Shown here in pieces: positions 32,233-34,568 of a stretch of 34,568 nt of DNA (position 1 is the first letter of the stretch; the number at the start of each line of letters is the position of its first letter). The notes under the pieces are model-generated. The model was not told the DNA's origin. It saw nothing but the letters and a program-made list of their open reading frames with translations, and ran no database searches. The translations under genes and the position numbers were made by a program. Source of the DNA: a virus; the IMG/VR virus record IMGVR_UViG_3300020456_000081, positions 1 to 34,568 of that record, one strand, 5' to 3'.

Positions 32233-33090
32233 ATGAAATTGACATACGGAAACCAGACAATAGATTTTTGGAATTTAAAAGAACAAATAGATAAATCACC
32301 ACATAAGGAACAAGCATTAAAAGATATTGTATTTGATGATGACTTTTTACCTAAACAAGTTGTAGTATCATTATCAGGTGGCGCTGACTCAGCGTCTGCT
32401 ACATATCTTACATTAAAACACTTTCCACAAATAGAGATATTTCCTTTTATGTGTAATGACGTAAACGCACCTAAAGACGCTGACGCAGCTAGAGAAATAA
32501 CTGAATACTTACAAAAGAAGTTTCCTAATGGTAAGTTAAATGATATTACTATAAAAGATTTTAACGATAGAGAAGTAGGTGGTTATTGGCCACAGGCAAA
32601 AGAATTAAAAGCTTCTGATCCTGAATTGTATGGTAATATGTCAATAGTAGCAATGGCAAAGATTATACAATTAGATGAATTAATACCTAACTTTATGAAA
32701 GAGTTTAAAGGACCTATAAGACTAGATGGTATGACAGCAAACCCACCTGTTAATATACGTATGGCATTTGGTGATTATGTAAAAGAAAGATTTCCAGAAT
32801 ATAACTTTAGTGCTAAAGATATTGAAAGAGTACAAGGTGAAACTAGACGTGATAATCCAAATAAAGCTAACATAACATATAACGTATATCAACCATACAT
32901 AAATGTAAATAAAAGATTTGTTGCTGGTGTATATAAAGAAGAAGGTTTAATGAAAGACTTATTTCCTATGACTAGAAGTTGTGTAGGTGGTAAAAATGAA
33001 ACTAGAGGCTTTAATGCTTGGTGTTGGAAGTGTTTCTGGTGTTATGAAAAAGCGTGGGCGTTTAATCTACCACGTACCCATAATGCTTAA
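32233..33090 (+). CDS. PP-loop ATP pyrophosphatase with a QueC-like C-terminal cysteine cluster
   Basis: 285 residues. VVSLSGGADSAS (SGG at 48-50, Asp52, Ser53) is the PP-loop of N-type ATP pyrophosphatases (QueC/ExsB, NAD synthase, PAPS-reductase relatives), which adenylate a substrate. The C-terminus has Cys250, then Cys264, Cys267 and Cys270 (AWCWKCFWCYE), spaced like the zinc-binding cysteines of QueC. A 7-deazaguanine or other base or thiol chemistry is thus possible, but no other deazaguanine gene is seen here, so I do not name it queC. It follows the radical SAM gene after one base, so the two are likely co-expressed. Its 3' end overlaps the sulfotransferase-like gene on the other strand by 29 bases. 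Confidence 0.82.
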   Translation: MKLTYGNQTIDFWNLKEQIDKSPHKEQALKDIVFDDDFLPKQVVVSLSGGADSASATYLTLKHFPQIEIFPFMCNDVNAPKDADAAREITEYLQKKFPNGKLNDITIKDFNDREVGGYWPQAKELKASDPELYGNMSIVAMAKIIQLDELIPNFMKEFKGPIRLDGMTANPPVNIRMAFGDYVKERFPEYNFSAKDIERVQGETRRDNPNKANITYNVYQPYINVNKRFVAGVYKEEGLMKDLFPMTRSCVGGKNETRGFNAWCWKCFWCYEKAWAFNLPRTHNA

Positions 33091-33910
33091 ATTCTTTTTC
33101 GTAGTATTCCATAAATCTACTTTTAGTTTTATCTAATTCTTCTTTCTTAAAATATACTTCTATTTTAAGATTTTTAAAAGGTGTTATTTTTTCTTGCATA
33201 ACAAAATTCTCTTGTCGTTCTAGTGGTACAAACCATTCTGTAAGTTTCTCATCATTTAAATCCTCTAACCATAGATCAAGTATATTACTATTTAAATAAG
33301 GACCTTTAATATAGAAGTTTCTTATTTCTTCTTCCATAAAACGTATATCAAATAAAAATTTTTGAAACAGATTTTCCCTATGTATAAATTTAGGATTAAG
33401 TGCTGCTATGGTTGACTTTAGCATACTTTCTCTACGTGTGCCTTCTAAATTATGCCAAGGGTGTACATCTTCAGGCATATTCAGTTTAAACGTAGCACCT
33501 GATTGTCTTTGAGCAAAATCTATAGATTTATGAAACAAATAACTTAACCATTGTTTATATAGTTTCTTACGTCTTAATAATACTATCTTATAACCATCAT
33601 AGAATTCCTTAAACCAATCAAACACATTTTCATATTGAGGCCTTGATAACATTCTTATTGGATCGCCTAAATGGGAAGCATGTGTAATAGTTAATATATC
33701 ATAACCAAAATTATCTCTAGCATATTCAAAAAAATGTATTACCTCATTTAAACGTATACCATCAGGTAATTCCTCTTCATTAAATAATTCAGATGAACGA
33801 GGAGTTAATATACCAAAATTTTTAAATGTTTCTCTAATATATTGACCTACGTAATGACTACCTGCTCTAGGTGTTGATATTAGTATAGGTGTCTTTGTTT
33901 TATCTATCAT
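33062..33910 (-). CDS. Sulfotransferase-like P-loop protein
   Basis: 282 residues. STPRAGSH (12-19) resembles the 5'-phosphosulfate loop of PAPS-dependent sulfotransferases, and KIVLLRRKKLYKQWLSYL (Arg113/114, Ser123) resembles the 3'-phosphate motif (R...S). Together they support a sulfotransferase-type fold, though the rest is divergent. It would move sulfate from PAPS to a hydroxyl, for example on a glycan. Its first ATG lies 11 bases inside the end of the 47-aa gene, and its 3' end overlaps the PP-loop gene. A different nucleotide-dependent function cannot be excluded. Confidence 0.74.
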   Translation of the reverse strand: MIDKTKTPILISTPRAGSHYVGQYIRETFKNFGILTPRSSELFNEEELPDGIRLNEVIHFFEYARDNFGYDILTITHASHLGDPIRMLSRPQYENVFDWFKEFYDGYKIVLLRRKKLYKQWLSYLFHKSIDFAQRQSGATFKLNMPEDVHPWHNLEGTRRESMLKSTIAALNPKFIHRENLFQKFLFDIRFMEEEIRNFYIKGPYLNSNILDLWLEDLNDEKLTEWFVPLERQENFVMQEKITPFKNLKIEVYFKKEELDKTKSRFMEYYEKEFKHYGYVVD

Positions 33911-34043
33911 AACGTATTAACATTATCTTTCTTAAGCGTTCCCAGGTTATTCTATCTTTTACTTGTCTTGCTGTTCTTGGTTCCCTTAATGCTATCTTAT
34001 CTATCTTTTCTTTACATTTTAACAATTTACGTAATAAACTCAT
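33900..34043 (-). CDS. Short basic protein of 47 residues
   Basis: Open frame MSLLRKLLKCKEKIDKIAL, then REPRTARQVKDRITWERLRK and IMLIRYDR, with the ATG at 34043. A GGGGCGG stretch just before the ATG may act as ribosome binding site. It fills the 180-base gap between the Fe-S carrier and the sulfotransferase-like gene and overlaps the latter by 11 bases, which supports it. The composition is basic and helical with one cysteine. No function is assigned. Confidence 0.58.
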   Translation of the reverse strand: MSLLRKLLKCKEKIDKIALREPRTARQVKDRITWERLRKIMLIRYDR

Positions 34044-34091
34044 GCCGCCCCAATTCACATCAAAGTATTCGCACAGATAAGCGAAAAATTT

Positions 34092-34400
34092 TTAGACGCT
34101 AAAACTCTCACCACAGCCACAACTGCTTTTACTATTAGGATTAGTTATTTTAAATTCAGACGAAAATGTGTCTTCTACCCAATCAAGCGTTGTACCTAAT
34201 AAGTAAACCTCTAATTCTAAAGACGCTATTAATATATCACCTAATAGACAATCAGTATCTTCCCTTGTATCAGTAGTTTCCCACTTGTATTCAAAGCCTG
34301 CACATCCACCACCCTTAATATCTAATCTCACATAACGAGTGCCTGCCTTATTTGCTATGTAAGATAATCGTTTGATTGCGTTTTCTGTTAGCTCTAGCAT
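34092..34400 (-). CDS. A-type Fe-S cluster carrier (IscA/ErpA/HesB family)
   Basis: 102 residues, the usual length. The three conserved cysteines are present: Cys33 in GGGCAGF, and Cys94 and Cys96 in the C-terminal CGCGESF. The N-terminus LTENAIKRLSYI and the GTTLDWVEDTFSSEFKI region are family-typical. A-type carriers accept [2Fe-2S] or [4Fe-4S] clusters from a scaffold and pass them to client enzymes. In this window the likely clients are the radical SAM and CCW proteins, though host enzymes are equally possible. The ribosome binding site is weak (AGAAAAGA). Confidence 0.95.
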   Translation of the reverse strand: MLELTENAIKRLSYIANKAGTRYVRLDIKGGGCAGFEYKWETTDTREDTDCLLGDILIASLELEVYLLGTTLDWVEDTFSSEFKITNPNSKSSCGCGESFSV

Positions 34401-34444
34401 TCTTTTCTGGGACTCAACATGACTATGTATAAGTTTATGAATCC

Positions 34445-34567
34445 CTAAAACTCCTTCTCTATACTTATTGTTGCTTTATCTACGTCTTCTATGTGTGCCG
34501 ACACTTTGACACAGCCACTTAATATCGTAAAAATTAGCACGCAAAAAATTCCTATATATAAAACCAT
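34445..34567 (-). CDS. Tiny lipoprotein, start possibly outside window
   Basis: 40 residues from an ATG at the very edge: MVLYIGIFCVLIFTILSGC followed by VKVSAHIEDVDKATISIEKEF. The hydrophobic stretch ends in the lipobox LSGC, so Cys19 would be lipidated, leaving a 22-residue mature peptide. It lies upstream of the Fe-S carrier on the same strand, 44 bases away. The true start may lie beyond the window. As with the other tiny lipoprotein, an outer-membrane lytic or envelope role is possible but unproven. Confidence 0.55.
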   Translation of the reverse strand: MVLYIGIFCVLIFTILSGCVKVSAHIEDVDKATISIEKEF

Positions 34568-34568
34568 G

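Noticed and set aside
31461-33090. Calling the radical SAM and PP-loop genes queE and queC
   Set aside because: The radical SAM protein lacks QueE-like features and no queD or folE is in the window; only the cysteine spacing of the PP-loop protein resembles QueC.

Overview
The window is AT-rich and reads as part of the genome of a T4-like marine myovirus. The main evidence is a leftward block with clear homologues of T4 baseplate wedge proteins gp25, gp6 and gp8, a PAAR spike tip (gp5.4 type), and long low-complexity structural proteins of the kind seen in cyanophages and pelagiphages. Host-derived accessory genes (pstS, an A-type Fe-S carrier, nucleotide-sugar-type enzymes) fit the same picture. 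Low GC and the absence of photosynthesis genes in this window would suit a SAR11 (Pelagibacter) host better than a cyanobacterium, but that is inference.

Layout. (1) 1-8684, plus strand: a completely overlapping run of twelve genes with no intergenic base. It holds the tail of an unknown gene, a radical SAM protein with a separately encoded cysteine-rich partner, an SGNH hydrolase, a DegT-type aminotransferase, a small unknown protein, a second radical SAM protein, a NodU/TobZ-type carbamoyltransferase, a methyltransferase-like protein and three DxD glycosyltransferase-like proteins. A minus-strand NAD-dependent epimerase and an unknown gene meet it tail to tail (8676-9882). (2) 9918-26166, minus strand: the baseplate/tail-fibre module, read right to left: 94-aa protein, PAAR tip, gp25, gp6, a gp7-position protein, a fibre protein, gp8, a 2022-aa DUF4815-type protein, a 72-aa coiled-coil protein and two fibre-like proteins. 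(3) 26353-29827: small membrane and unknown proteins, a secreted class C beta-lactamase-fold hydrolase converging on pstS, and several tiny genes. (4) 29898-34567: a nitroreductase, two tandem cysteine-rich CCW proteins, a tiny lipoprotein, a third radical SAM protein and a PP-loop ATPase on plus; a sulfotransferase-like protein, a 47-aa protein, an IscA/HesB-type carrier and a second tiny lipoprotein on minus.

The most unusual content is the split radical SAM arrangement. Two paralogous radical SAM cores, 30 kb apart, each sit beside small stand-alone proteins carrying the extra cysteines normally found in a fused C-terminal SPASM-like domain. A third radical SAM protein in the left operon keeps those cysteines in its own C-terminus. 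Together with the aminotransferase, carbamoyltransferase, methyltransferase and glycosyltransferases, the left operon looks like a pathway that builds and decorates a modified (amino-)sugar or glycan. Its target (virion, host surface or other) cannot be read from sequence. The Fe-S carrier and nitroreductase could supply clusters or electrons to these enzymes, which is also inference.

Six short genes, too small for a routine ORF cut-off or hidden by a wrong start, are supported by overlaps or ribosome binding sites: 29089-29253, 29269-29490, 29490-29567, 31330-31464, 33900-34043 and 34445-34567. T4-type late promoter motifs (TATAAATA on the minus strand) precede several structural genes.
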